DNA of 64,000 nucleotides from DASQHW01 sp038238245 (GCA_038238245.1 JBBRXX010000014.1:1-64000), one strand, 5' to 3'. Shown: positions 41,828 through 51,525, counted from the stretch's first letter. A program made the numbers and translations. Notes: generated by a model not told the origin, from the sequence alone.

Positions 41828-41833
41828 TACGCT
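41828..41833 (+). promoter_or_regulatory. -10 box of the GH2 gene
   Basis: TACGCT, 9 nt before GTG 41843. It lies downstream of the alternative ATG at 41816 and argues against that start. Confidence 0.45.
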
Positions 41834-41842
41834 GAGGGCTCG

Positions 41843-43924
41843 GTGCGCAAACACCCGCCCTCAGCCGTCGACCTGTCGGGAACATGGCACGCGCACGCGG
41901 CCGACCCCGAGCTCGTCCGCACCTTCGCCGCACCGGAGCTGGTCAGCGAGTCCTGGGAGAACGTGCGCGTACCACACCATTGGCGCGCGGAGCCGGCGTT
42001 CGCGCACAGCGACGGGCCCGTGCTCTACCGCAAGCAGTTTGCGCGCGCGACGGAGTCGAGTGGACGCCGGGCGTTCCTGGAGCTCGACGGCATCCTCTAC
42101 TACGGCGACGTGTGGCTCGACGGTGAGTACCTCGGCGCGACCGAGGGATCGTTCGTGAAGCACGCGTTCGAGGTGTCCGATGCATTGCGCGCTCGTGACG
42201 AGCACGTGCTCGCCATCGAGGTCGCGTGCCCGCCGCAACGGGATCGCGGCGCGAAGCGGACGATCACCGGCCCGTACTGGCAGTCACCCCTGCTCGACCC
42301 CGACCTGAACCCCGGAGGCATCTGGCGGCCGGTTCGCGTCGTCGAGTGCGGGCCGGTCCGCATCGCGCGGGCCCGCGCCATATGCGTCGAGGCCTCGCTC
42401 GAGCAGGGTCGCATCGCGTGCCACCTGACGCTGGACGCCGGGAGCCGGGCCTGCGAGGCGCGGCTGCGCGCCGAGCTCCGCGGCCCGGGCGGCGGCGTGA
42501 TCCTCGACGCGACACGAGACGCCACGCTCGCAACGGGCACGAACGAGCTCTCGTGGACCCTGGCGGTCGACGATCCGCCGCGCTGGTGGCCGCGCGCGCT
42601 CGGGTCCCAGCCGTTGTGCACCCTCGAGCTCACCGTCGACGTCGACGGCGAGCCGAGCGACGCTCGGACCTTTCGCACGGCCTTTCGCGAGGTGCGGAGC
42701 CGCGATTGGCAGTTCGTCGTCAACGGCGAACGCGTGTTTCTCAAAGGCGCGTGCTACGGACCGACGTGCGCCCTGCCCGGAGACGTGGACGAGTCGGTGG
42801 TGCGCGGCGACGTCGCGCTTGCCGTCGACGCGAACCTCGACTTCCTGCGGGTCCATGCGCACGTCGCCGCCGACGCGCTGTACGACGCGGCCGACGAGGT
42901 CGGGCTGCTCCTCTGGCAGGACTTCCCGATGCAAGGCGGCTACGCGCGCGGCGTCCGGAAACAAGCCGTCCGCCAGGCGCGCGCGATGGTCGACCTCCTG
43001 GGCCACCGGCCGAGCGTGTTCCTGTGGTGCGCCCACGACGCGCCACTCGGCGACGACACGCCCGCGCGACTGGTCGTGGGCGCGGCTGCGCCCACATGGG
43101 CCAAGGAGGTCCTCGATCGCTCGGTGGCGCGGGCGATCGCACGCTCTGATCCGAGCCGGCCGGTGTTGCATCACTCCGGCGCCGGTGATGACACACACCT
43201 GTGGTTCGGCTGGTTGCACGGCGACGTCGCCGGTCTCGGTCCCGCCGTGCGCGCGCTCCCCCGGCTCGGGCGGTTCGTGTCGATGTTCGGCGCGCAATCG
43301 GTTCCCGACACCAGTGAATGGATGCATCCGGAGCGCTGGCCGGACCTCGACTGGGACGATCTCGTCGCACACCACGGCATGCAGCGGAAGGCATTCGTCG
43401 CGCACGTGCCACCCGACGATGTGAAGTCGTTCGACGAATGGCGCGACGCGACGCAGGCGTATCATGGCGCGCTCCTCCAGCTGCAGATCGAGGACCTCCG
43501 CCGCTGCAAAGGCTCCCCTACCGGCGGCTTCGCCGTGTTCGCCTTCGCCGACACCGCACCCACGATCGGTTTCGGTGTCCTCGATCACGAGCGCGTCCCC
43601 AAGCGCGCCTACACCGCGCTGCGCGACGCGTGCCGGCTCGTGTTGCCGATGGTCGATCCCCGCACCGGCGCGGTGCACATCGCGAACGACGGGCGCGTCG
43701 GGCTCGCCGGCGCGGACATCGAGGTCGTCGTCGACGGTCGCGCGCGACGTTGGCGCGGCGACATCGCCGCCGACGCGCTCGAGTACGTCGGGCGGGTCGA
43801 GCTCGGCGATGCGATCGACGTCGAGGCCGTGCTCACGCACCCCTCCGTCGGCCGGGTCGTCAACCGCTCGCCGCTGCTCATCCTCGAAGCGGGCCGTGGC
43901 CGCGGCCGCCGGAGGCGTGTGTGA
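41843..43924 (+). CDS. Glycoside hydrolase family 2 protein, catalytic residues lost
   Basis: 693 residues with a GH2 layout: sugar-binding domain (about 1-150, VPHHWRAEP, YYGDVWLDGEYLG), immunoglobulin-like domain (150-260), and TIM barrel (260-560, FLKGACYGPTCALPG, LLLWQDFPMQGGY). The acid/base Glu of the HNEP motif is replaced: HDAP, Ala400. The nucleophile Glu of SEFG is replaced: SMFG, Met481. The fold is complete, so this is likely a carbohydrate-binding pseudoenzyme rather than a broken gene. GTG 41843 is preferred to ATG 41816 because of the -10 box between them. Confidence 0.85.
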   Translation: MRKHPPSAVDLSGTWHAHAADPELVRTFAAPELVSESWENVRVPHHWRAEPAFAHSDGPVLYRKQFARATESSGRRAFLELDGILYYGDVWLDGEYLGATEGSFVKHAFEVSDALRARDEHVLAIEVACPPQRDRGAKRTITGPYWQSPLLDPDLNPGGIWRPVRVVECGPVRIARARAICVEASLEQGRIACHLTLDAGSRACEARLRAELRGPGGGVILDATRDATLATGTNELSWTLAVDDPPRWWPRALGSQPLCTLELTVDVDGEPSDARTFRTAFREVRSRDWQFVVNGERVFLKGACYGPTCALPGDVDESVVRGDVALAVDANLDFLRVHAHVAADALYDAADEVGLLLWQDFPMQGGYARGVRKQAVRQARAMVDLLGHRPSVFLWCAHDAPLGDDTPARLVVGAAAPTWAKEVLDRSVARAIARSDPSRPVLHHSGAGDDTHLWFGWLHGDVAGLGPAVRALPRLGRFVSMFGAQSVPDTSEWMHPERWPDLDWDDLVAHHGMQRKAFVAHVPPDDVKSFDEWRDATQAYHGALLQLQIEDLRRCKGSPTGGFAVFAFADTAPTIGFGVLDHERVPKRAYTALRDACRLVLPMVDPRTGAVHIANDGRVGLAGADIEVVVDGRARRWRGDIAADALEYVGRVELGDAIDVEAVLTHPSVGRVVNRSPLLILEAGRGRGRRRRV

Positions 43925-44016
43925 CGCGTACGTGGGCGTCGAGCATGTGAACGTCTGCACGATTCGCCGAGCGTTCGCGCGCTGAGCCTAGAGTCCGATT
44001 CACAAGGTCACGAAGC

Positions 44017-44021
44017 AGGAG
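44017..44021 (+). promoter_or_regulatory. Ribosome binding site of sdhC
   Basis: AGGAG, 4 nt before ATG 44026; the possible -10 TAGAGT lies at 43989-43994. Confidence 0.5.
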
Positions 44022-44025
44022 AACG

Positions 44026-44850
44026 ATGGCGACGACGACCACACCGCCGACCGGGCAATCGGCTCGGCCGCCGGCAAGTGAACGGGACGGACCCCGGCCG
44101 ATCCGGCCGCCACGGCCGGGCGGTCCGCTGCCCGTGCGCTTCTACCGCAGCGCCGTCGGCAAGAAGTGGGTCATGGCGATCACCGGCGTCGTCCTCATGT
44201 TGTTCGTGCTGGTGCACCTGATCGGCAACATCAAGCTGTTCTTGTCCAAGGAGGAGCTGAACCTCTACGGCGAGGCGTTGCGCGACATGCCGGGGCATCT
44301 GCTCCCCCGCACGTGGCTGCTGTGGACGATCCGGATGGGCTTGATCGCCGCGTTCTTCTTCCACATCCACTCCGCATATGGCCTCACGAGGATCAACTGG
44401 GCGGCGCGTCCCGAGCGCTACAAGTCCAAGCGCGACTACGTGGCTGCCGACTTCGCGTCGCGCACGATGCGGTGGACGGGAATCATCGTCGGCCTCTACC
44501 TCGTCTTCCACCTCGCCGACCTGACGTGGGGCACCGCCAACCCCGAGTTCGTGCGCGGCGACCCGTACAACAACCTGGTGTACAGCCTGCAGCGCCCGGT
44601 CGTCGCGATCGCCTACGCGGTCGCGAACATCGCGCTCGGCATCCACCTGTACCACGGCAGTTGGTCGATCTTCCAGACGATGGGCATCAACAACCAGCGT
44701 TTCAACGCGGCGAGGCGGGGTTTCGCGATCGGCTTCGCGGGCTTGATCATGGCGGGCAACTTGAGCTTCCCGATCGCGGTACAGACACACGCGGTCGAGC
44801 TGCAATGTCCGCACACCGAACCGACCACTGCACCCTGTAGAGGCTCGTGA
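44026..44850 (+). CDS. sdhC: Succinate dehydrogenase cytochrome b subunit SdhC
   Basis: 274 residues. A Pro/Thr-rich cytoplasmic N-terminus of about 45 residues is followed by five membrane helices, the arrangement of type-B SdhC/FrdC cytochrome b with haem-ligand His residues (LVHLIGNIK, FFHIHSAYG, LVFHLADLTW, GIHLYHGSW). It anchors SdhA/SdhB in the membrane and passes electrons to quinone. AGGAG precedes ATG 44026. The stop is 1 nt before sdhA. Confidence 0.94.
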   Translation: MATTTTPPTGQSARPPASERDGPRPIRPPRPGGPLPVRFYRSAVGKKWVMAITGVVLMLFVLVHLIGNIKLFLSKEELNLYGEALRDMPGHLLPRTWLLWTIRMGLIAAFFFHIHSAYGLTRINWAARPERYKSKRDYVAADFASRTMRWTGIIVGLYLVFHLADLTWGTANPEFVRGDPYNNLVYSLQRPVVAIAYAVANIALGIHLYHGSWSIFQTMGINNQRFNAARRGFAIGFAGLIMAGNLSFPIAVQTHAVELQCPHTEPTTAPCRGS

Positions 44851-44851
44851 C

Positions 44852-46768
44852 ATGGACCTCGAAGCGAGCATCCCCGCGGGACCCCTCGAGAACAAGTGGG
44901 ACGCGCACAAGTTCGACATCAAGCTCGTGAACCCGTCGAACAAGCGCCGGTTCGACATCATCATGGTCGGCACCGGCCTCGGTGGCGCGTCCGCGGCGGC
45001 AAGTCTCGCCGAGCTCGGCTACAACGTGAAGGTCATCACCTTCCACGACTCGCCGCGTCGCGCGCACTCCATCGCCGCCCAGGGTGGGATCAACGCCGCC
45101 AAGAACTACAAGAACGACGGCGACAGCGTGCAGCGGCTCTTCTACGACACGATCAAGGGCGGCGACTACCGGTCGCGTGAGGGCAACGTGTACCGCCTCG
45201 CGCAGCTCTCGGTGGACATCATCGACCAGTGCGTCGCCCAGGGCGTGCCGTTCGCACGCGAGTACGGCGGCATGCTGGACAACCGCTCGTTCGGCGGCGC
45301 CCAGGTGTCGCGCACGTTCTACGCGCGGGGCCAGACCGGCCAGCAGCTGCTTCTGGGCGCGTACCAGGCGCTGATGCGGCAGGTGCACACCGGCAGCGTC
45401 ACGTTGTACCCCCGCACCGAGATGCTCGACCTCGTGGTCAAGGACGGCCGCGCGGCCGGCATCGTATGCCGCGACCTCAACACCGGCGAGGTGTTCTCGA
45501 TGTCGGCGCACGCGGTGGTGCTCGCGACCGGCGGCTACGGCAACGTCTTCTACCTCTCGACGAACGCGAAGGCGTCGAACGTGACGGCGGCATGGCGCGC
45601 CGCGAAGAAGGGTGCCTACTTCGCGAACCCGTGTTTCACCCAGATCCACCCGACGTGCATCCCGGCGAGCGACGAGTTCCAGAGCAAGCTCACATTGATG
45701 TCGGAATCGCTGCGGAACGACGGGCGGGTCTGGGTCCCCAAGCAGATGGACGACACGCGGTCCCCCGACCAGATACCCGAGGACGATCGCGACTACTTCC
45801 TCGAGCGTCAGTACCCGGCATTCGGCAATCTCGTGCCACGCGATGTCGCGTCGCGCGCGATCAAGCGCATGGTCGAAGCGCAGCGCGGGGTGGGTCCGTT
45901 GAAGAACGGCGTGTACCTCGACTTCAAGGAGTCGATCGGGCGGCTCGGTCGCCCGGTCATCGAGGAGCGCTACGGGAACCTCTTCGAGATGTACGAGAAG
46001 ATCACCGGCGAGGACCCGTACCGCGTGCCGATGCGCATCTACCCGGCGATCCACTACACGATGGGTGGGCTCTGGGTCGACTACAACCTGATGAGCAACC
46101 TGCCCGGCCTGTTCGTGCTGGGCGAGGCGAACTTCTCCGACCACGGCGCGAACCGCCTCGGGGCGTCCGCGCTCATGCAGGGACTGGCCGACGGTTACTT
46201 CATCCTCCCGTACACGATCGGCGACTATCTCGCCCCGCTGCTCGGCACGAAGCCGGTGCCCGTCGACGATCCCGCGTTCAAAGAGGCCGAGCAGGGCGTC
46301 GAGGACCAGGTGCGGAAGCTGCTGTCGATCAACGGCGAGAAGACCGTCGACGAGATCCATCGCCACCTCGGCACGGTGCTATGGGACAACTGCGGGATGT
46401 CACGGACGGAGCAGTCGCTCACCAAGGCGCTGTCGGAGATCCCTGCCATACGCGAGGAGTTCTGGAAGAACGTCCGCGTGCTCGGCGAGAACGAGACGCG
46501 CAACCAGGCACTCGAGAAGGCGGGCCGCGTCGCCGACTTTCTCGAATTCGCGGAGCTGATGTGCACGGACGCGCTCCAGCGCAATGAATCGTGCGGTGGC
46601 CACTTCCGCGAGGAGTACCAGACCGAGGACGGCGAGGCTTTGCGGGACGACGAGCACTACGCGTACGTCGCCGCGTGGGAGTTCACCGGCGTCGGCATCG
46701 AGCCGAAGCTGCACAAGGAACCGCTGCACTTCGAGTTCGTCCACCCGTCGACACGGAGCTACAAATGA
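44852..46768 (+). CDS. sdhA: Succinate dehydrogenase flavoprotein subunit SdhA
   Basis: 638 residues. The FAD site has GTGLGGASAAASLAELGY and the covalent-flavin His in RRAHSIAAQGGIN. The substrate site includes FTQIHPTCIP, RDVASRAIKR and MGGLWVDYNL, with HGANRLGASALMQG near the FAD tail. It oxidises succinate to fumarate in the citric acid cycle. It overlaps sdhB by 4 nt (ATGA) and follows sdhC immediately. Confidence 0.96.
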   Translation: MDLEASIPAGPLENKWDAHKFDIKLVNPSNKRRFDIIMVGTGLGGASAAASLAELGYNVKVITFHDSPRRAHSIAAQGGINAAKNYKNDGDSVQRLFYDTIKGGDYRSREGNVYRLAQLSVDIIDQCVAQGVPFAREYGGMLDNRSFGGAQVSRTFYARGQTGQQLLLGAYQALMRQVHTGSVTLYPRTEMLDLVVKDGRAAGIVCRDLNTGEVFSMSAHAVVLATGGYGNVFYLSTNAKASNVTAAWRAAKKGAYFANPCFTQIHPTCIPASDEFQSKLTLMSESLRNDGRVWVPKQMDDTRSPDQIPEDDRDYFLERQYPAFGNLVPRDVASRAIKRMVEAQRGVGPLKNGVYLDFKESIGRLGRPVIEERYGNLFEMYEKITGEDPYRVPMRIYPAIHYTMGGLWVDYNLMSNLPGLFVLGEANFSDHGANRLGASALMQGLADGYFILPYTIGDYLAPLLGTKPVPVDDPAFKEAEQGVEDQVRKLLSINGEKTVDEIHRHLGTVLWDNCGMSRTEQSLTKALSEIPAIREEFWKNVRVLGENETRNQALEKAGRVADFLEFAELMCTDALQRNESCGGHFREEYQTEDGEALRDDEHYAYVAAWEFTGVGIEPKLHKEPLHFEFVHPSTRSYK

Positions 46769-47547
46769 CCGACGCGCGCATGAAGATCACGTTGACGGTG
46801 TGGCGCCAGCCGTCGGCCGGCGCGCCGGGCAAGTTCGAGACGTACGACGTGCCGGGCGTGAGCCCCGACATGTCGTTCCTCGAGATGCTCGATCTCGTCA
46901 ACGAGCGGCTGATGCACGATGGCAAGGAGCCGATCGCGTTCGAGCACGACTGCCGCGAGGGAATCTGCGGCTCGTGCGGGTTCATGGTCAACGGCCAGGC
47001 GCACGGTCCTGCCCCCAAGACCGCGGTCTGCCAGTTGCACATGCGGAAGTTCGGCAACGGCGACCAGATCACGATCGAGCCGTGGCGCGCGGCGGGCTTC
47101 CCGCTGATCAAGGACCTGATCGTCGACCGCAGTCCCTTCGATCGCATCATCGAGTCGGGCGGCTACATCGGCGTCGGTACCGGCGGCGCGCCGGACGGCA
47201 ACGAGATCCCGATCCCGAAGCCGGTCGCGGACGCCGCGATGGACGCGGCCGAGTGCATCGCGTGCGGGGCGTGCGTCGCCGCCTGCCCGAACGGCGCCGC
47301 CCAGCTGTTCACCTCGGCGAAGATGCAGCACTTGAACCTGCTGCCGCAGGGTCAGGCCGAGCGGTGGGAACGCACGATCAACATGGTCGAGACGATGGAG
47401 ACCTACTTCGGGTCGTGCACGAACCATCGCGAGTGTGAGGCCGCGTGCCCGAAGGGCATCTCGATCGACTTCATCGCGCTGATGAACAAGGACTACCTGA
47501 AGGCGCAGCTCAAGCAGCGTCGCCTCGTCGGCCAGACCTTCCCGTAG
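46765..47547 (+). CDS. sdhB: Succinate dehydrogenase iron-sulfur subunit SdhB
   Basis: 260 residues. The N-terminal ferredoxin domain has the [2Fe-2S] cysteines (CREGICGSCGFMVNG, with the last in AVCQLH). The C-terminal domain holds CIACGACVAACPNG for [4Fe-4S] and CTNHRECEAACPKG for [3Fe-4S]. It relays electrons from FAD to the SdhC quinone site. It is the last gene of the sdhCAB operon. Confidence 0.96.
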   Translation: MTDARMKITLTVWRQPSAGAPGKFETYDVPGVSPDMSFLEMLDLVNERLMHDGKEPIAFEHDCREGICGSCGFMVNGQAHGPAPKTAVCQLHMRKFGNGDQITIEPWRAAGFPLIKDLIVDRSPFDRIIESGGYIGVGTGGAPDGNEIPIPKPVADAAMDAAECIACGACVAACPNGAAQLFTSAKMQHLNLLPQGQAERWERTINMVETMETYFGSCTNHRECEAACPKGISIDFIALMNKDYLKAQLKQRRLVGQTFP

Positions 47548-47569
47548 GTCCTTTGTGTGCAACAGATCG

Positions 47570-48718
47570 TCACGCGTTCGCGCTGCCCGCCCACGCGGCG
47601 TCCAACGCCTGGCGCAGGTCGGTGATGAGGTCGTCGGTGGTCTCGATGCCGACCGACAAGCGCACCAAACGCGGGTCGACCTCGAGTGGTGAGCCCGCGG
47701 CCGACGCATGGGTCATCCGGGCGGGGTGCTCGATGAGGGATTCGACCGCGCCCAGCGACTCGGCCAGCGTGAACAGTCGCGTGCGGGCGACGACGTCCAG
47801 GGCCGTGTCCTCGTCGAGTGCGAGGAAGCTCACCATGCCGCCGAAATCGCGCATCTGGCGGGCGGCGACGTCCGACGTGTCGGGATACAGCACTTCGGCG
47901 ACGGCGTCGTGCTCGCGCAACAGCTGCACGATCGCGCGTGCGTTCTCACAGTGCGCCCGCATCCGCACCGCGAGTGTCTTCACCCCCCGCAGCACGAGGT
48001 AGCAGTCGAACGGCGACGGCACCGCGCCCATCGCGTTCTGGAGGAAGCGCAGCTCGTCGGCCCATTCCGCGTCGTGAAGCGCGATGAAGCCGCCGACGAC
48101 GTCCGAATGTCCGCCGAGATACTTCGTCGACGACTGCAACGAGGCGTCGGCGCCGAGCGCGAGCGGCTGTTGCAGGTACGGCGTGGCGAAGGTGTTGTCG
48201 ACGACCACGCGCGCTTCGCGCTCGTGCGCGATCCGTGCGACCGCCTCGACGTCGACGACGTTCAGCATCGGGTTGGTCGGCGTCTCGATCCATACCAGGC
48301 GCGTCTCGTCCCGCCATTCCGCTTTGAGCGCATCGGGGTCGCGCAGGTCGCACGCACCCCACGCGAGGCCGAAGCGTTCGTGTACGTGGGCGGCCAGCCG
48401 GTAGGTGCCGCCGTAGGCGTCGTTCGGCAGGATCACGTGGTCACCGGGATCCAATGTGCGCAGGATCGCGTCTTCGGCGGCGAGCCCGCTCGCGAACGCG
48501 AGCCCGTTTCCCGCGCCTTCGAGCGACGCCAGGCACGTCTCCAGCGTGGCGCGCGTCGGGTTCCCGCTGCGCGCGTACTCGTAGCCCTTGTGCTTGCCGA
48601 CCGCCTCCTGGGCGAACGTCGTCGCGAGGGTGATCGGCGGCACGATCGCGCCGGTGTGCGGGTCGGGATCCTGGCCGGCGTGGATGGCCCGGGTCTCGAA
48701 CCCGTCCGCGGCACTCAT
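47570..48718 (-). CDS. metB: Cystathionine gamma-synthase/lyase family enzyme
   Basis: 382 residues of the Cys/Met PLP family. PLP Lys in SLQSSTKYLGGHSDVVGG; Tyr/Arg site in YEYARSGNPTRATLE; Asp in VVVDNTFATPYLQQP. Coupling with cystathionine beta-synthase (its stop and this start overlap as ATGA) suggests the reverse transsulfuration step, cleaving cystathionine to cysteine. Gamma-synthase activity cannot be excluded from sequence, so the symbol is provisional. Confidence 0.9.
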   Translation of the reverse strand: MSAADGFETRAIHAGQDPDPHTGAIVPPITLATTFAQEAVGKHKGYEYARSGNPTRATLETCLASLEGAGNGLAFASGLAAEDAILRTLDPGDHVILPNDAYGGTYRLAAHVHERFGLAWGACDLRDPDALKAEWRDETRLVWIETPTNPMLNVVDVEAVARIAHEREARVVVDNTFATPYLQQPLALGADASLQSSTKYLGGHSDVVGGFIALHDAEWADELRFLQNAMGAVPSPFDCYLVLRGVKTLAVRMRAHCENARAIVQLLREHDAVAEVLYPDTSDVAARQMRDFGGMVSFLALDEDTALDVVARTRLFTLAESLGAVESLIEHPARMTHASAAGSPLEVDPRLVRLSVGIETTDDLITDLRQALDAAWAGSANA

Positions 48719-50100
48719 GTGTGCTGTTCGGCGCGGGCGGCGAGGAAGCCGAGCACGTCGGAACGCGTCAGCACGCCGATCGGGTGGCCCCCCTCGAGCA
48801 CCAGCACCGAGGGTTGCGTTTCGAGACAGCCGACGACGCGACCGACCGGCTCGCCGATCCCGATCATCGGCATCGGCGCGCTCATGATGTCGCCGACCGG
48901 ACGCTCGAGCACGTCGCGATCGCGGAACGCCAGGTCCATCAGCTCGAGCTCGCGCAGCGTCCCGGTCACTTCCTTTGCCGCGAGCGGCAGTTCCTTGGTC
49001 ACGCTGACGACGAGCTGTGACACACCGGTTTCGTGCATCAGCTTGATCGCGTCGCGCGCCGGCTCCTCGGGCGTGATCAGCACGAAGTCGGGCATCGCGT
49101 GGCCCTTCGTCGCGAGGACGTCACCGACGATCGGGGGTTCGGCCCGCAGGAAACCCATGTCGAACATCCATTGATCGTCGAAGATCTTCGACAGGTAGTT
49201 GCGGCCGGAGTCGGGGAGCAGCACGACGACCACCGCGTCCGGTCCTGCTTCGCGCGCCACGACGAGCGCGCCGTGCACGGCCGTGCCGCCCGACCCGCCG
49301 ATCATCAGACCTTCCTCGCGCGTGACGCGCCGTGCCATCGCAAACGCTTCGGCGTCGCTGACCTCGATGACGCGCTCCACGATCGAAGGGTCGTACGTGG
49401 TCGGCCAGAAGTCCTCGCCGATGCCTTCGGTGAGATACGGGCGCCCGGTACCGCCCGAGTAGACGGAGCCGGACGGGTCGGCACCGACGATCTGCACGTT
49501 TGCGTTCTGACCCTTGAGGTACCGCCCGACGCCGGTGATCGTGCCGCCGGTCCCGAGCCCCGCGACGAAGTGGGTGATGCGGCCGTCGGTCTGTCGCCAG
49601 ATCTCGGGCCCGGTCGTGGCGAAGTGGGCGGCGGGATTGGCCTGATTCGAGTACTGGTCGGGGCGGAACGCGCCGGGCGTCTCCCGGACCAGCCGCTCGG
49701 CCGTCGAGTAATACGAGCGCGGGTCCTCGGGCGGGACCGCGGTCGGGCAGACCACGACCTCGGCGCCGTACCCGCGCAACAGCGCGACCTTCTCGTCGCT
49801 CATCTTGTCGCTCATCACGAAGATGCAGCGATAGCCGCGTTGCGCAGCCACGATCGCGAGCCCGGCGCCCGTGTTGCCCGATGTCGGCTCGACGATCGTG
49901 CCGCCCGGTTGCAACAGTCCGTCGCGTTCGGCGGCATCGATCATCGCGATCGCGGCGCGGTCCTTCACACTGCCGCCCGGGTTCACGGTCTCGACCTTGG
50001 CGAGCAGCAATCCCGGCACCGCGTCGGCTTCGGAGATGCGCTTCAGGCGTACGAGCGGCGTGTTGCCGACGAGGTCGAGGATCGAAGCGGCGTATTCCAC
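48715..50100 (-). CDS. cbs: Cystathionine beta-synthase
   Basis: 461 residues. The PLP domain has Lys in GGSVKDRAAIAMIDAAER, SGNTGAGLAIVAAQ, and the GTGGTITGVGRYLKG phosphate loop. Two C-terminal CBS domains (about residues 340-455, including PMPMIGIGEPVGRVV) provide regulation. It condenses serine with homocysteine to form cystathionine. GTG 50100 is 8 nt from TAGCGT on the same strand. It is translationally coupled to the downstream gamma-lyase gene. Confidence 0.93.
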   Translation of the reverse strand: MEYAASILDLVGNTPLVRLKRISEADAVPGLLLAKVETVNPGGSVKDRAAIAMIDAAERDGLLQPGGTIVEPTSGNTGAGLAIVAAQRGYRCIFVMSDKMSDEKVALLRGYGAEVVVCPTAVPPEDPRSYYSTAERLVRETPGAFRPDQYSNQANPAAHFATTGPEIWRQTDGRITHFVAGLGTGGTITGVGRYLKGQNANVQIVGADPSGSVYSGGTGRPYLTEGIGEDFWPTTYDPSIVERVIEVSDAEAFAMARRVTREEGLMIGGSGGTAVHGALVVAREAGPDAVVVVLLPDSGRNYLSKIFDDQWMFDMGFLRAEPPIVGDVLATKGHAMPDFVLITPEEPARDAIKLMHETGVSQLVVSVTKELPLAAKEVTGTLRELELMDLAFRDRDVLERPVGDIMSAPMPMIGIGEPVGRVVGCLETQPSVLVLEGGHPIGVLTRSDVLGFLAARAEQHT

Positions 50101-50108
50101 GATTCCCG

Positions 50109-50114
50109 ACGCTA
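50109..50114 (-). promoter_or_regulatory. -10 box of cbs
   Basis: TAGCGT on the minus strand, 8 nt before GTG 50100. It overlaps the xylB stop codon (50112-50114). Confidence 0.45.
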
Positions 50115-51497
50115 CCCGCCCCGCGCGGTGCGGTCGCGCGCCGCGACGCGGTATCGATCACGGATCGTGTCGCGGTCGACGGCCGTGGGTTGGACGACCT
50201 CTCCGGGACCGAGCTTCCACTCGGGCCAGGCACCGTGCAGCACCGCGGCAGCCTGCACGCACGCGCCCGTCGCAACGTGCTCGCCCGGCGCCGGGACCGT
50301 CACCGGGCGGCCGGCCAGGTCGGCGAGCACGCGCCGGAATGCGGGCGAGCGGGCGCCGCCGCCGAGCAGCACGAGGCGGCCGCCGATGTCGACGCGCTCG
50401 AGCGCGTCGAGCGCGTCGAGGAGGCCGCACACGACGCCTTCGTAGGCGGCCCGAGCGAGCTGCTCGCGGGTCACGTCCGATCGGAGGCCGGCGATCGTGC
50501 CCGTCGCGTCCGGTCGGTCCGGCGTGCGCTCACCGTCGAAGTACGGCACGACGGTGACACCGCCGGCGCCCGCGGCCGCGTCCAACGCCAGCACGTCGAG
50601 TTGCATCGCATCGACGCCGAGGAGCCCGGCGACCGCGTCGATCACCTTGGTGGCGTTCAGGGTGCACACGAGCGGCAGGTAGCGCCCGGTCGCATCCGCG
50701 AAACCGGCAACCGCGCCCGACGCGTCGAACGTCGGCGTGTCGCTGACCGCGAACACCGTGCCCGAGGTGCCGATGGAGATCGCGACATCGCCCGGCGCGA
50801 GACCGACGCCGAGCGCCGCCGCCATGTTGTCGCCGGTGCCCGGCCCGACGACCGCGTCACCGCACCGACCGACGACCTCGGTCGGCGACGCGACCCGCGG
50901 CAAGCGCGAGGCCCAGTCGGCGTCGCCGTCGACGAACCCCAGCAGATCGGTGCGGTAGCGGTTCTCCGCTGCGGAGAAATAGCCCGTTCCCGACGCGTCG
51001 CCGCGGTCGGTCACGAGCTCGCCGCCGAGCCTCCACGTGAGCCAGTCGTGCGGGAGGCACACGCGGACGAGGCGCGCCCACGCCTCGGGTTCGACGCGGT
51101 GCAACCACGACAGCTTCGTGATCGTGAACGCGGCGAGCGGCACCGATCCGCAGGCGCGCGCCCAACCGTTGTCGTCGAGCCGGCCCCGCAGCCACTGCGC
51201 GTCGGGCGCCGACTCGGTGTCGTTCCAGAGCTTGGCCGGCCGGATGACCTCGTCGTGGGCGTCGAGCGCGACCAGGCCGTGTTGCTGGCCGGCAACCGAG
51301 ATCGCATCGACCGCCGGCAACCCGGCCCGCGCGATCTCCAACGCGTCCGACCACGCGTCGGGATGCTGCTCGCTACATGGCGGCGTCGTGGGCGGATGCG
51401 GCGCGCGACCCTCGGCGACGAGCGCGCCGCTCTCGGCGTCACGTACTTCCACCTTCGTGGACTGCGTCGACGAGTCGACCCCGAGCACTAACGGCAA
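50112..51497 (-). CDS. xylB: Xylulokinase
   Basis: 461 residues, FGGY kinase. GVDSSTQSTKVEV (phosphate 1), catalytic Asp region LVTDRGDASGTGYFS, SISIGTSGTVFA (phosphate 2 equivalent) and LVLLGGGARSPAFRRV (adenosine). It phosphorylates D-xylulose to xylulose 5-phosphate for the pentose phosphate pathway. Xylose isomerase is encoded nearby. TTG 51497 is the longest plausible start; GTG 51488 is possible. Confidence 0.93.
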   Translation of the reverse strand: MPLVLGVDSSTQSTKVEVRDAESGALVAEGRAPHPPTTPPCSEQHPDAWSDALEIARAGLPAVDAISVAGQQHGLVALDAHDEVIRPAKLWNDTESAPDAQWLRGRLDDNGWARACGSVPLAAFTITKLSWLHRVEPEAWARLVRVCLPHDWLTWRLGGELVTDRGDASGTGYFSAAENRYRTDLLGFVDGDADWASRLPRVASPTEVVGRCGDAVVGPGTGDNMAAALGVGLAPGDVAISIGTSGTVFAVSDTPTFDASGAVAGFADATGRYLPLVCTLNATKVIDAVAGLLGVDAMQLDVLALDAAAGAGGVTVVPYFDGERTPDRPDATGTIAGLRSDVTREQLARAAYEGVVCGLLDALDALERVDIGGRLVLLGGGARSPAFRRVLADLAGRPVTVPAPGEHVATGACVQAAAVLHGAWPEWKLGPGEVVQPTAVDRDTIRDRYRVAARDRTARGG

Positions 51498-51525
51498 TTT
51501 CTATGGCTCCCTCGCTACGCCATCC

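Noticed and set aside
41816..41842. ATG 41816 as start of the GH2 gene
   Set aside because: A TACGCT -10 box at 41828-41833 lies after this ATG and exactly 9 nt before the in-frame GTG 41843; conserved sequence begins after it.
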